From the NCBI GenBank assembly GCA_035288865.1, contig DATDZA010000041.1, positions 1-43,922 on the forward strand: 43,922 bases of DNA, given 5' to 3'. Positions 15,929-24,423 of this stretch are shown in pieces. A program made the translations under genes and the position numbers. Under the pieces are notes generated by a model. The model made no database searches. It had not been told where the DNA came from and saw only the letters and a program-made list of their open reading frames with translations. Numbering within the stretch: the stretch's first letter is position 1; the number at the start of each line of letters is the position of its first letter. The DNA is from GCA-2688775 sp035288865. Lineage in GTDB: Archaea > Nanobdellota > Nanobdellia > Woesearchaeales > GW2011-AR4.

Positions 15929-17341
15929 ATGAACCTAACTCCGAAACAATGGATACCTTTTCTTATAGTTGCCTTAGTCTTTATAATTATTGAAGCCAAA
16001 GGATTGACTCAAGTCGGCCCAGGTGATGAGAATGTATATTTTTACATGGCCAAAGCCATGTCAGAAGGGCAAATGCCATACCGGGACTTTTTTTATGCCC
16101 ATCCGCCACTGCACATATTTTTGCTTTCAGTTTTAATAAACATTTTTGGAATAAATTTTTTTATACTGAAATTTGCTGCGCTTGCCTTTCTTTTAACAGC
16201 CTCATTTTTTTTATATAAGCTTTCTTTGGAATTATTCCAGAATAAATTTAATGATAAAAGTGCAAATTTAATATCCATGATTTCAGTGATTATTTTTTTG
16301 TATTCATTTACAACTTTGTTTACAGCAACTTTTTCTGTGGGAATTGAACTTTCCGTCATGCTTATGATGGTTAGCTTTTACTTGACATTTAGCAAAGAAT
16401 ATTTTGTCGGAGGAATTTTTGCAGGGCTTGCGGGATTAACCAGATTCTACGCTCTTGTTCCGCTGTTGGTATTATTTGCCTTTATTTTTGTAAAGAAACT
16501 GCAGGAAAAAAGAGTTAAGGATTTCTTAATTTTATCATCGGGATTTTTAATGATTTTTGGAATTGTTATGATTTTGCTAACGGCATTATACGGCCATAAT
16601 TTTACAGATTCTGTCATAAAATATCATTTTCTTAAGCCAAAATTACCTGGACAAAAATTAGCTGTTTTTGAAAATGTCATCAAGGAAAATTGGATTATAT
16701 TTACGGTATTCCTATTGATTCTATTTGCACAAAACAAAAAAAGGCTGCAGCTGCCATTATTTGTGGTATTTTTTTACTTTTTATTTTTGTTGACTTTAAA
16801 TTTTGCTGCAGACTTTTATTTTATTATTGTTTTCCCGTTCATGGCTTTAGTGGGCGCTTACAGTTTGACCAATGTTTTAACCAGGTTGAATATAAAATAT
16901 TTAAGGTACGCCTTAGTCACAATGCTTATTTTAGTTTTTTTATGGAACACGGCAGCAGATGTGATGTTCCTAGAGAAAATCGGCTTTTTGGAATTCTCGC
17001 CTCTGCAAAAAATGGTTGCTAAAGTATCCGCAACAAGCTCAAATATGCAGATTTTCGGAGACGCTTCAATTGCTCCGTTATTGTCGCTTATGTCAAACAG
17101 AAGCTTGGCACTTAATTATATAGACACTAATGAAATGACCTTTACTTCAGGATTGACTAACTTTTATTTATTCACTGATACGCTAGACGAGATTAATTTG
17201 TCATATATAATCTTCAGGAAAAATTCCGGGTTGCATCAAATATCACAATTTAAGCAGTACGCTCAGTCGAGATGCAAATTAGAGGAATCCTATACTGACA
17301 GGTTAGAAGGGGAATTTTTGATGTATACGTGCGAAAAGTAA
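15929..17341 (+). CDS. Multi-membrane GT-C glycosyltransferase (PMT/ArnT-like)
   Basis: 470 aa with about 10-11 membrane helices. After helix 1 comes GPGDENVYFYMAKAMSEGQ then PYRDFFYAHPP, the acidic first extracytoplasmic loop (D-E) typical of the GT39/GT83 dolichyl- or undecaprenyl-phosphate sugar transferases. The C-terminal about 120 residues form an external domain. It probably adds a sugar from a lipid-phosphate donor to a surface protein or lipid. Acceptor unknown. It is followed by a 206-bp gap with one copy of the intergenic hairpin element. Confidence 0.75.
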   Translation: MNLTPKQWIPFLIVALVFIIIEAKGLTQVGPGDENVYFYMAKAMSEGQMPYRDFFYAHPPLHIFLLSVLINIFGINFFILKFAALAFLLTASFFLYKLSLELFQNKFNDKSANLISMISVIIFLYSFTTLFTATFSVGIELSVMLMMVSFYLTFSKEYFVGGIFAGLAGLTRFYALVPLLVLFAFIFVKKLQEKRVKDFLILSSGFLMIFGIVMILLTALYGHNFTDSVIKYHFLKPKLPGQKLAVFENVIKENWIIFTVFLLILFAQNKKRLQLPLFVVFFYFLFLLTLNFAADFYFIIVFPFMALVGAYSLTNVLTRLNIKYLRYALVTMLILVFLWNTAADVMFLEKIGFLEFSPLQKMVAKVSATSSNMQIFGDASIAPLLSLMSNRSLALNYIDTNEMTFTSGLTNFYLFTDTLDEINLSYIIFRKNSGLHQISQFKQYAQSRCKLEESYTDRLEGEFLMYTCEK

Positions 17342-17410
17342 TTTTTTAAATACATTATTTATGAATAAAACTTGGCGGATGCATTTTATTGTACACTTCA
17401 ATGGGGGCGG

Positions 17411-17456
17411 GGTGGATAGCAAAACGAGCACTTTTAGTGCAACGGTACTTGCATAC
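17411..17456 (-). repeat. Intergenic hairpin element, copy 1
   Basis: Contains the perfect hairpin GCACT-TTT-AGTGC (17428-17440). Its plus-strand flank GGTGGATAGCAA (17411 on) aligns with GGTGGAGGGCAA of copy 2; over 17 nt of this G-rich flank 13 match. The inner AGTGC block matches copy 3 (AAAAGTGC on the minus strand). It lies between the GT-C gene and eL42, in the 206-bp gap 17342-17547, which is otherwise AT-rich with T-runs that may end both genes. Confidence 0.45.
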
Positions 17457-17547
17457 GGAATGTAATAAGCATGCTCACAATTGTCAAAAATTCTTTCCCT
17501 AAAAAATAAGGCCATTAAATCATAAATAAAGAATAGAACCAAAAACT

Positions 17548-17856
17548 CTACTTGAATTCCAGCTTCTTTGCCCTGAATCCCTGCCTCTGGACGTGCATTT
17601 TCTTGCAGACTTTGCACTGGTACCTTAAATCGGTTTTTTTTGTGGACTTCTTGCCAGTCATCTTGAATTTGCTGATAGCCGGCTTGGAATATCTGCCAAG
17701 ATTGCCTTTCCCTCTTGCACGGCCCCTTCTTCGTGCCCTGACTTTTGAGCCGTAAGTCAGGCTGCTGGGATTCTTTTTCTTATTTACTGAAATTGTATGG
17801 TCTGTATGCTTCTTGCAGAACGGGCAATATCTCTGAACATTTTTAGGCATTTTCAT
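17548..17856 (-). CDS. rpl44e: Ribosomal protein eL42 (L44e)
   Basis: 102 aa. Large-subunit zinc protein near the E site. MKMPKNVQRYCPFCKKHTDH and the second pair CKVCKKMH give the C4 zinc site; the central segment is Arg/Lys/Gly-rich (RARRRGRARGKGNLGRY). Length is normal. A TATA (CCTTTTTAAAC) lies about 30 bp before the ATG. It is co-directional with GINS upstream (67-bp gap), and the usual downstream neighbour eS27 is displaced by the inserted genes. Confidence 0.95.
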   Translation of the reverse strand: MKMPKNVQRYCPFCKKHTDHTISVNKKKNPSSLTYGSKVRARRRGRARGKGNLGRYSKPAISKFKMTGKKSTKKTDLRYQCKVCKKMHVQRQGFRAKKLEFK

Positions 17857-17923
17857 ACCAACAAGAATTTTTATGCTGTTTAAAAAGGTTGCGGAAATCT
17901 ATTGCCGTCGATAAATATCAGCC

Positions 17924-18565
17924 TCATTCTTCCTTAATCTCTTCTGCCTTTCCTTTGGAGATTAAAATATCTACAATCTCAGTCGGCAAATTTGCAATGT
18001 CTTCTTCTTCATAAGGCCCATAATCTTCCAATTCAGGTCCCACGAATTTCGGCACGTGGCTTGTAAATCTCACTAATCTTGTCGGCTTTTTTAATTCAAT
18101 TGCCGATCTAAACATTTCAACAGGCTTTTTCTCGTCTAAAGACTGCATGAAAGGCAGTTTCTCATTCAGCACTGCAAATAAGATTGCCTCGCGGTAATTA
18201 TCAAGCATACTTGTCAGGGCATCAAAGAATACTTTTTCTTCTTTCAATAAGCCTGAAGCGTCAATTAAATTTGACCTTGTCCTACTTTTGTCTGTAGCCA
18301 GGCTGATTATTTTTTTCTCCCGTCTTTCATACAGTTCTTTTACTATTTTATAAATATTCTCAAGCTGCCTTTCTGTTTTTTTTCTTTCTTCGGGCGCAAA
18401 AACTGAATCTTCGCTTTTTGCCTCTAGAATTTTTTTCTTGTCCTTGATGTAATTAATAGTGTCGCTGAAGAAAGCTGGCTCTAGCTTCTGCAAATCGGTC
18501 CTTTCACGCTCCCTCTTTAAGAGCTCGAACAGAGTCTCGTATGTAATAACAACTTCTTGTGCCAT
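17924..18565 (-). CDS. GINS complex protein (archaeal Gins51/Sld5-like)
   Basis: 213 aa from ATG at 18565. GINS bridges MCM helicase and Cdc45/RecJ at the replication fork. The N-terminal A domain begins ITYETLFELLKRERERTDLQKL, the usual archaeal GINS51 opening. A long helical middle follows, then a small beta B domain at the C-terminus (VRFTSHVPKFVGPELEDYGPYEEEDIANLP). GTGGGGG just before the ATG can act as Shine-Dalgarno and contains the alternative GTG at 18574. TATA CTTATTTAAAG lies about 35 bp up. Linkage to eL42 is common in archaea. Confidence 0.85.
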   Translation of the reverse strand: MAQEVVITYETLFELLKRERERTDLQKLEPAFFSDTINYIKDKKKILEAKSEDSVFAPEERKKTERQLENIYKIVKELYERREKKIISLATDKSRTRSNLIDASGLLKEEKVFFDALTSMLDNYREAILFAVLNEKLPFMQSLDEKKPVEMFRSAIELKKPTRLVRFTSHVPKFVGPELEDYGPYEEEDIANLPTEIVDILISKGKAEEIKEE

Positions 18566-18574
18566 TTCCCCCAC

Positions 18575-18839
18575 TTACTTAGATTTATGGAGGAGTCTTT
18601 AAATAAGTTTTGTTGTTTAAAGATTAATAGATAAAAATCATATTACTCAAAGTTTCCATACGCATGGATTTACCAATATTGAGGGTAAGGATCGTTCCGG
18701 ATAATTTAGTGGATTCTCAGGATTTGCATAAATTTAAACGATGAGGCTTAAGGAGTACAAAAGGCAAGAGAGAGGTTATATCGAATAATAAATGCCCACC
18801 TACAGATACCTTTTTAAAACTCCATCCCATACATAACTT
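18575..18839 (+). promoter_or_regulatory. Divergent intergenic region with TATA box of the radical SAM gene
   Basis: 265 bp between GINS (-) and the radical SAM gene (+). A plus-strand TATA, TTTTTAAAA at 18811-18819, lies about 25 nt before the first codon of the radical SAM reading frame (18840). A GINS promoter TATA is near 18600. Two overlapping mini-ORFs (26 codons from 18664, 15 codons from 18741, joined by ATGA) are present but have no support as genes. Confidence 0.5.
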
Positions 18840-20066
18840 ATTGCAGAATTAACATTTAAAGATTTAAGCTTTGAAAAGCATGACGACAAAATAAAAATCA
18901 ATTTTCTTAGAATTTTCTATGCGTATCTTGACAATAAAAGCCTTGAAAAGATTGCGCCTTTTGAAGTACGTAAAAACTCGATTACATTTAAAAATGTTTC
19001 AGAAAATAATGCACGGAGAAAATTTGGATTTTTGCTGGCAAATACTTTTAAGAATTTAAAAAACACTTTAAACAATAAATCAACGTATTACATCCACCAA
19101 TCATCCGGAATTCCATTAATTGGAACAAACTACTTTGGATTGATAGATAGGGGCTCAAATATAATTGAAGTGAAACCATTGACAAGCTGCAACATAAGCT
19201 GCATTTTCTGCTCAGTGGATGAAGGCCCAACATCAAGGAGAAAAGTTGATTTTGTCGTCGAGAAAGATTATTTAGTTAACGAGTTTAGGAAAATTGTTGA
19301 ATTCAAGAAGAACTATAACATTGACGCACACATTAATGCTCAGGGCGAACCTACGCTATATTCGGATATGGTTGAATTAGTCAGGGATATTATGTTAATT
19401 CCAGGCGTAAAAACAAGCTCAATTGATACAAACGGTTTATTATTGACAAAACAATATGTAGATGACTTGGCCGAAGCCGGACTGACTAGGATCAATCTTT
19501 CCATACATGCTATGGACCCACAGAAAGCAAACCAATTGGCAGGCCACCCTTATAACTTAAACAAAGTTCTTGAAATTGCAAGATACATTCCAACAACCAA
19601 AATGGATTTAATCATAGTTCCAGTTTGGATGCCGGGCTACAATGACGAAGAACTTCCAAAACTTGCTAGGTTTGCTATTGAAATAGGTGCCGGCAAGAAA
19701 TGCCCGCCTATAGGCATACAGAACATGCTAAATTACCAGTTCGGAAGAAACCCTGAAAAAGAGGTTTCCATGGAGATATTTTACAACAAAATGAGAGAAT
19801 TAGAGCACGAACACGGCATCAGGCTTATTTTTGACAAACATTCATTTAACATCGAGAATTTACCAGAACTGCCAAAACCATTTAAGAAAGGAAAAATTAT
19901 AGAGGCTGAATTAGTTTTACCGGGCAGATTAGGAAATGAAATGATTGCAGTGGCCAAAGATAGGCTGGTTTCGGTGCCGGAATGTTTTAAGGAAATTGGT
20001 TCCACAGTTAGATTAAAGATTAAAAGATCTAAACATAATATCTTCTTAGGAAAATTGTTGAATTAA
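18840..20066 (+). CDS. Radical SAM protein with C-terminal TRAM domain; probable ATT start
   Basis: About 408 aa from an ATT at 18840; the first ordinary start is a TTG at 19032 (344 aa). Archaeal radical SAM family like COG2100. The cluster motif CNISCIFC binds 4Fe-4S. NAQGEPTLY is the GGEP-like SAM site, and SSIDTNG and NLSIHAM follow the TIM barrel. The last about 60 residues (EAELVLPGRLGNEMIAVAKD onward) look like a TRAM RNA-binding domain, suggesting an RNA substrate. The 64 codons before the TTG are clearly coding (TFKDLSFEKHDDKIKINFL, then FKNVSENNARRKFGFLL). They begin after a TAA with no ATG/GTG/TTG, and a TATA sits about 25 nt upstream of the ATT. Confidence 0.85.
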   Translation: MAELTFKDLSFEKHDDKIKINFLRIFYAYLDNKSLEKIAPFEVRKNSITFKNVSENNARRKFGFLLANTFKNLKNTLNNKSTYYIHQSSGIPLIGTNYFGLIDRGSNIIEVKPLTSCNISCIFCSVDEGPTSRRKVDFVVEKDYLVNEFRKIVEFKKNYNIDAHINAQGEPTLYSDMVELVRDIMLIPGVKTSSIDTNGLLLTKQYVDDLAEAGLTRINLSIHAMDPQKANQLAGHPYNLNKVLEIARYIPTTKMDLIIVPVWMPGYNDEELPKLARFAIEIGAGKKCPPIGIQNMLNYQFGRNPEKEVSMEIFYNKMRELEHEHGIRLIFDKHSFNIENLPELPKPFKKGKIIEAELVLPGRLGNEMIAVAKDRLVSVPECFKEIGSTVRLKIKRSKHNIFLGKLLN

Positions 20067-20137
20067 GAGAGGAATACAAGTTACTAAACGAAATAGATTA
20101 TAGAACAGAGACATCTACACACAAATCCTAAACCACA

Positions 20138-20183
20138 AAGTGAAAAAAGAAGAAAAAAAATAAATAAAAGGGTTTAAACCCTT
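20138..20183 (-). terminator. Intrinsic terminator of the S-layer gene
   Basis: A perfect 16-bp palindrome AAGGGTTTAAACCCTT (20168-20183) overlaps the S-layer stop codon. On the minus strand it is followed by TTTATTTATTTTTTTTC and more T-rich sequence down to about 20138. Hairpin plus long U-tract is unusually classical for an archaeon, and suits a very highly expressed gene. It also faces the convergent radical SAM gene. Confidence 0.75.
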
Positions 20184-22770
20184 AAACTGTAGCTGCTGGT
20201 GCAGCAACTGTCAACTGGCTATTCACTTTCTTGACTACTACTTTCATGCCTTTCAATTGACCTTTGTAGTCAGCATAGTTAGCTACAACTTGTGCAGCGT
20301 TCCTAGTGTCAAGTGCCGAGTAACCTGCTACTAGCATAGCCACATTTCCATTTGACTGTTCCCATAACTCGATCCTACCTTCTCCAGGCGTGAATCCTAT
20401 CGTACAATCAACTGGGTTGCCCAAGATTGTTGCAGCTGCCGCGTTAGCACATGGTCCCCCTACAAGGATTGTATTTTGTGCTCTTACGTCAGATACTTCA
20501 GATGCTAGCTTTGCAGCTCCTACCTGGATCCTTTGTATTGTTACTGCTCCACTTGTAGGCGCGCTTGACTCGGTGAAAGTTGCTCCTTTAGCAGTTATGT
20601 AAACCTGCGGGTACCTCTGCGATTCAGGGTATGTCAACTCGAACGTTGCTGGTTCACTCGATGGCGAATCTCTCTTTATGAAAGTTCCGTAACTCGTGTA
20701 GCCATATGCAACATTTGTTTCTCCATCAGGCGTTCTCGTAGCCACTTTCTGTCCTTTCTGGCCAGATGTGAACGCACTTATTTCCGCTTGTGCAACCTTT
20801 GTACTTGAATCAGAGCTTATGTTAACCACATAATCTGACGCCCGAACGTTCTCCCAGTTGTCCTTTGAGTTTCCATCAACCAAGGCATCCGGTGTTTTTA
20901 CGCTCAAAATTAGGGTATTCACATTGATGTCCGTCGTGTTTGTCAATCCAATCTCGGCACCAAACTTCGTAGTTATGTTGACCGTTGCATTTGGGTTGGT
21001 ATTGACGGTGCCATCCGCATCCAAATCAACCAGCAAGTTGAAGTCATTTACAGATACAGCACTATCGTTGAATATCTTAAAGTCCGCACCGCCTATCTTC
21101 AATGTCGCCAACTGCTGTGCTCCGGCACCTGTTCCTGCCGAATAGGTCTGCTCGATGCTCTTGCCACTTCCCATGTTCTTAAATTTAAGCACCGGATTGT
21201 CTGCTGTAGCTTTGTCTGCCCCTTTGTACTGAAGCACGTAAGTCTTTCTTTCTCCTCTTTTCCTTGCACCGTCAGTTACAACAAAGTAGTCATCTTTGGT
21301 AATTGTCGAATTCTCCCTGTTGATAAAATCTTTGTCGGAGTCACCAAACAACAAAGCACTTGCCGCGTCTGCCTTTGCGATTGGCACATCAACTTTGTCG
21401 CCATCGCCATCGACAAACTCAAGGTTATACTGGCTTGAGCCACTTGTTTTGAGCTTTATTTTCTCAGTATTTACTGATTTTAGACCCTTATACTCAATGT
21501 CCCAGTTCTCAGTGAACAACACTTGAGGCTCTGCGCTTGAACCGCCCTCCGCCTTAATCACTTCGCTCAACTTTCCATTTGCCGGAACAAAATAGTTGTC
21601 ATCAGCTGTCATATTCACGTGTATCCTCGTTATTTTAAAGGTAGAATCATCGTCAGTACCTTCAATGACAACTAGTGCGTCATCGATGGTGTTGTCGTCC
21701 ACCTTCAGCGCATTCGATGAGACTGGTGCGCTTTCAGAAATGTTTGTGTCTTTCAACTCCAACTTATTAGCGCCAAGGAAGAATGTTGCGCTGTGAAGAC
21801 CTCCTGCGTAATCTTGGTACAAAACGTCAGTCACTCCGACTGTTGTGCCATCTGACAGCTTGTCAGTGTCTCCGTCTTTCATCTTTCTTGTTGTCTGGCC
21901 GTTGATTACAAACTGAGCTTCGTCAGCATCAACGAAGTTTAATGTTACTTCGTAGTCTTTTCCGCCAATTGTGTAAGTCTTTGATGCCTTTTCATTCAAG
22001 GTGTCTTTTCCCGCTCCGCCCATCAAGGTTAGCACGACATTTTCGCCACCCGTTGAAGTTCTTTTTGCAGTCACAATTGTATATTTCTTTCCAAATAAGG
22101 TAAGATCAACATCCTGGTAGTCCGTTAAAAACAAGCCAGTAGATGATGCAGAACCAGCTGAGTCATCAACATCACTCTCCAGTGCAGTTGTGAATTCAAT
22201 CATATATCTTCCAATTTCTCTCCCAGATTTAAAATATAGGAAGTCGGCGGTTGTGTCTCCATCGTTTTCTGAATACACAACATAACCTGTATCCAATGTG
22301 ACCCCTGCTCCCGGTCCAAGCAAGTACAAATACTGGTTAAATGGCGAGGTTACCTTGTTGTTTGTAACACTGCCCGAAGCCAACGCATTTAAGTTGCTCT
22401 TGTCAATATAAGTGGTTACGTTTCTTAGCGTCTCCACGGTATCTGTCGTTGAGCCATCTTCACTTAACTCGAAGTGATTTGATGTTCCAACCAGCCATGC
22501 ATCTCCCTCAACTGAAACAGAACTGCCAGATCCTGACGAAGGTGCTGCTTTTGTTGCTGCGAATTGCAAGCTTGCTGCGATATCGGATATTCCAATAACG
22601 TCCTCTGCTGCTGCTTTGTCACCGACCACTAGAACTCCGCTGAATTTTCCATCCTTTATGAATGGTGCTGGTAAATTAGCCAAATCAACTGCAGCCGCAG
22701 CCAACGAGCTTAACATAATAGCTCCTGTACCTAGCGCAATCATCCTCTTTATAGCTTTTTGAAATCTCAT
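20182..22770 (-). CDS. S-layer protein
   Basis: 862 aa. Cell-surface lattice protein. It has a Sec-type signal peptide (basic MRFQKAIKRM, hydrophobic Ala-rich core, likely cleavage near AAAA-VDL at about 27). Then LPAPFIKDGKFSGVLVVGD, the typical opening of archaeal S-layer proteins, follows with IGISDIAASLQ. The body is acidic, Thr/Ser/Asp-rich and beta-rich. The C-terminal part has GGPCANAAAATILGNPVDC (the only two cysteines, probably disulfide-bonded) and AMLVAGYSALDTRNAAQVV. The start is fixed by a strong Shine-Dalgarno GGAGGTG (complement of 22778-22784) 7 nt before the ATG. Composition is less AT-rich than neighbours, as expected for high expression. The GT2 gene upstream is divergent. 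Confidence 0.88.
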   Translation of the reverse strand: MRFQKAIKRMIALGTGAIMLSSLAAAAVDLANLPAPFIKDGKFSGVLVVGDKAAAEDVIGISDIAASLQFAATKAAPSSGSGSSVSVEGDAWLVGTSNHFELSEDGSTTDTVETLRNVTTYIDKSNLNALASGSVTNNKVTSPFNQYLYLLGPGAGVTLDTGYVVYSENDGDTTADFLYFKSGREIGRYMIEFTTALESDVDDSAGSASSTGLFLTDYQDVDLTLFGKKYTIVTAKRTSTGGENVVLTLMGGAGKDTLNEKASKTYTIGGKDYEVTLNFVDADEAQFVINGQTTRKMKDGDTDKLSDGTTVGVTDVLYQDYAGGLHSATFFLGANKLELKDTNISESAPVSSNALKVDDNTIDDALVVIEGTDDDSTFKITRIHVNMTADDNYFVPANGKLSEVIKAEGGSSAEPQVLFTENWDIEYKGLKSVNTEKIKLKTSGSSQYNLEFVDGDGDKVDVPIAKADAASALLFGDSDKDFINRENSTITKDDYFVVTDGARKRGERKTYVLQYKGADKATADNPVLKFKNMGSGKSIEQTYSAGTGAGAQQLATLKIGGADFKIFNDSAVSVNDFNLLVDLDADGTVNTNPNATVNITTKFGAEIGLTNTTDINVNTLILSVKTPDALVDGNSKDNWENVRASDYVVNISSDSSTKVAQAEISAFTSGQKGQKVATRTPDGETNVAYGYTSYGTFIKRDSPSSEPATFELTYPESQRYPQVYITAKGATFTESSAPTSGAVTIQRIQVGAAKLASEVSDVRAQNTILVGGPCANAAAATILGNPVDCTIGFTPGEGRIELWEQSNGNVAMLVAGYSALDTRNAAQVVANYADYKGQLKGMKVVVKKVNSQLTVAAPAATV

Positions 22771-22943
22771 TTATAAACACCTCCAAGTGTTCTATTGTTT
22801 TATTTTAAAGTATAATACCGTCGATGAATATTATACATCATATGTGGAACAACCTCTCACGAAGTATTCCATGAGAGTCTTGTATGAATCTCCATATTTA
22901 AAGCTTTTGGTATTATCACATACTTAAATATATATGTTTAAGT
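22771..22943 (-). promoter_or_regulatory. S-layer promoter and structured 5' leader
   Basis: Minus-strand TATA CTTTAAATATGG (about 22893-22904) predicts a start near 22870 and a leader of about 100 nt, long for this genome. The leader can form two hairpins: CTCTCA/TGAGAG (22854-22877) and TATAATA/TATTATA (22811-22835); it ends in the Shine-Dalgarno at 22778-22784. Upstream is a palindrome ACTTAAA-TATATATG-TTTAAGT (22922-22943), a possible operator. The rest of the 354-bp gap (22944-23124) holds the plus-strand promoter of the GT2 gene (TATTTATAATAC about 23093-23104) and nothing else I recognise. Confidence 0.55.
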
Positions 22944-23124
22944 ATATATTTCCCCATTTTTATATAGGACAATAATTCATCCGCGACTTGATTTATAATA
23001 CTTTCTGTTTATTTGCTTACATAAGACACAATGGATTTCATATTTTTTTGGTTTGAGTTCAAGCTATACTACATTGCACATACACAAAGAAAACTATTTA
23101 TAATACAGCGAAAACCAGAATCTC

Positions 23125-24360
23125 ATGGTACAATCAATCTCCTTATGCATGATAACAAAGAACGAAGAGAAATATTTAGAGCAATGTCTTAACAGCGTTA
23201 AAGATATTGTTAGTGAATTTATAATCGTAGATACTGGCAGCACCGACAAAACAAAAGAAATTGCCAAGAAATTCAAAACTAAAATTTTTGATTTCAAGTG
23301 GAATGATGATTTTTCTGAGGCGAGAAATGAAAGCCTAAAGCATGCAACAAAGGATTGGATATTGGTTTTGGATGCGGATGAAATTATTGAAAAAGACGAT
23401 TTAGAAAAGATAAAAGAAATTGTAAAAGATAAAGAAAATGATGGATTTCAATTTCTGCAAAAAAATTATACTAATGATTCTTCAATTGCCGGTTTTGTCA
23501 ATGAATCACACAAAAAAAACAATAAATCCTACGCAGGCTGGTATGGCTCACTTATTGTTAGGCTTTTTAAAAATAATAAACATTACACATTCGAAGGAAC
23601 AGTTCATGAATCAATTGAGCCTTCCGTTGAATCAAAAAACGGAAAGATTGCGCTTGCCAATGTTTCTCTGCACCATTACGGAAATTCAAATCCGGAAATT
23701 GTGAAGAAGAAAAGAGAAGTTTATCTGGAACTGTGTAAGAAGAAGGTTAAGTTGGATAAAAATTCGCATTCTTATTATGAACTAGGAGTTTTGTATAAAG
23801 AAAATAATGATTTTGGAAATGCAATTAGATCACTCAAGAAAGCAGTCGAGCTTGACTCAAAGCATAGGCTGGCTTTATTTGAATTGGGCGTTATAAACGA
23901 GCAGCAAAAAAATTATGATGATGCCATAAAATATTACACAGAATCATTGAGAGTTAAGAATGACAGCGAAGCTTACCAAAATCTTGGCGTCTGCTATATG
24001 AATAAAGGAAAGTACAAGGAGGCCTACTCAAATTTTACAAAAGCAATGATCTTAAATCCTAACAAGTACACTGTATATAACAACCTTGGTGCAGTTCTTG
24101 AAAAAATCGGAAACTACGATTCAGCCATTCAAATGCTAAACATAGGCATAAAATTAAATCCCAAAAATCTCATAGGATTTTATAATCTTGGAATTGCCCT
24201 TGACAAGAAAGAGAATTTAATTAATGCGCTGAAGAATTATGAGAAAGCAGTTGAATTAGGGCATAGTAAATCCGATGAGATAAAGAAAAGAATTTCTCAA
24301 TTAAAAGATTTCATCAAGAAAAGACCTAATTATAAATATGGTTTTAACGTTGGGGGATAA
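23125..24360 (+). CDS. Family 2 glycosyltransferase fused to TPR repeats
   Basis: 411 aa. N-terminal GT-A glycosyltransferase (about 1-215): ISLCMITKNEEKYLEQCL, VDTGSTDKT and the metal/nucleotide-sugar site LVLDADEI. The C-terminal half (about 215-390) is at least five TPR units (YYELGVLYKENNDFGNAI, FELGVINEQQKNYDDAIKYY, and later ones), a protein-binding surface. No membrane segment, so it acts in the cytoplasm or at the inner face of the membrane. A TATA about 25 nt before the ATG implies a leaderless message. It lies next to the S-layer gene, so surface glycosylation is a reasonable guess. Confidence 0.85.
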   Translation: MVQSISLCMITKNEEKYLEQCLNSVKDIVSEFIIVDTGSTDKTKEIAKKFKTKIFDFKWNDDFSEARNESLKHATKDWILVLDADEIIEKDDLEKIKEIVKDKENDGFQFLQKNYTNDSSIAGFVNESHKKNNKSYAGWYGSLIVRLFKNNKHYTFEGTVHESIEPSVESKNGKIALANVSLHHYGNSNPEIVKKKREVYLELCKKKVKLDKNSHSYYELGVLYKENNDFGNAIRSLKKAVELDSKHRLALFELGVINEQQKNYDDAIKYYTESLRVKNDSEAYQNLGVCYMNKGKYKEAYSNFTKAMILNPNKYTVYNNLGAVLEKIGNYDSAIQMLNIGIKLNPKNLIGFYNLGIALDKKENLINALKNYEKAVELGHSKSDEIKKRISQLKDFIKKRPNYKYGFNVGG

Positions 24361-24423
24361 GTTACTACTTTTAAATGGTTAAAATAGAAACATTTAAAAA
24401 GGAGTCAAAATAAACTACACACT

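Noticed and set aside
17361..17465. 34-aa plus-strand frame in the gap after the GT-C gene
   Set aside because: Overlaps intergenic element copy 1 and lacks a ribosome site or promoter at the right distance.
18664..18788. Two mini-ORFs joined by ATGA upstream of the radical SAM gene
   Set aside because: Very short (26 and 15 codons), no Thr-like residue bias or recognisable domain; kept only as a note on the gap.
22154..22770. Long plus-strand frames inside the S-layer, VWA and similar genes
   Set aside because: Shadows of strongly coding minus-strand genes in Ser/Thr-rich sequence.
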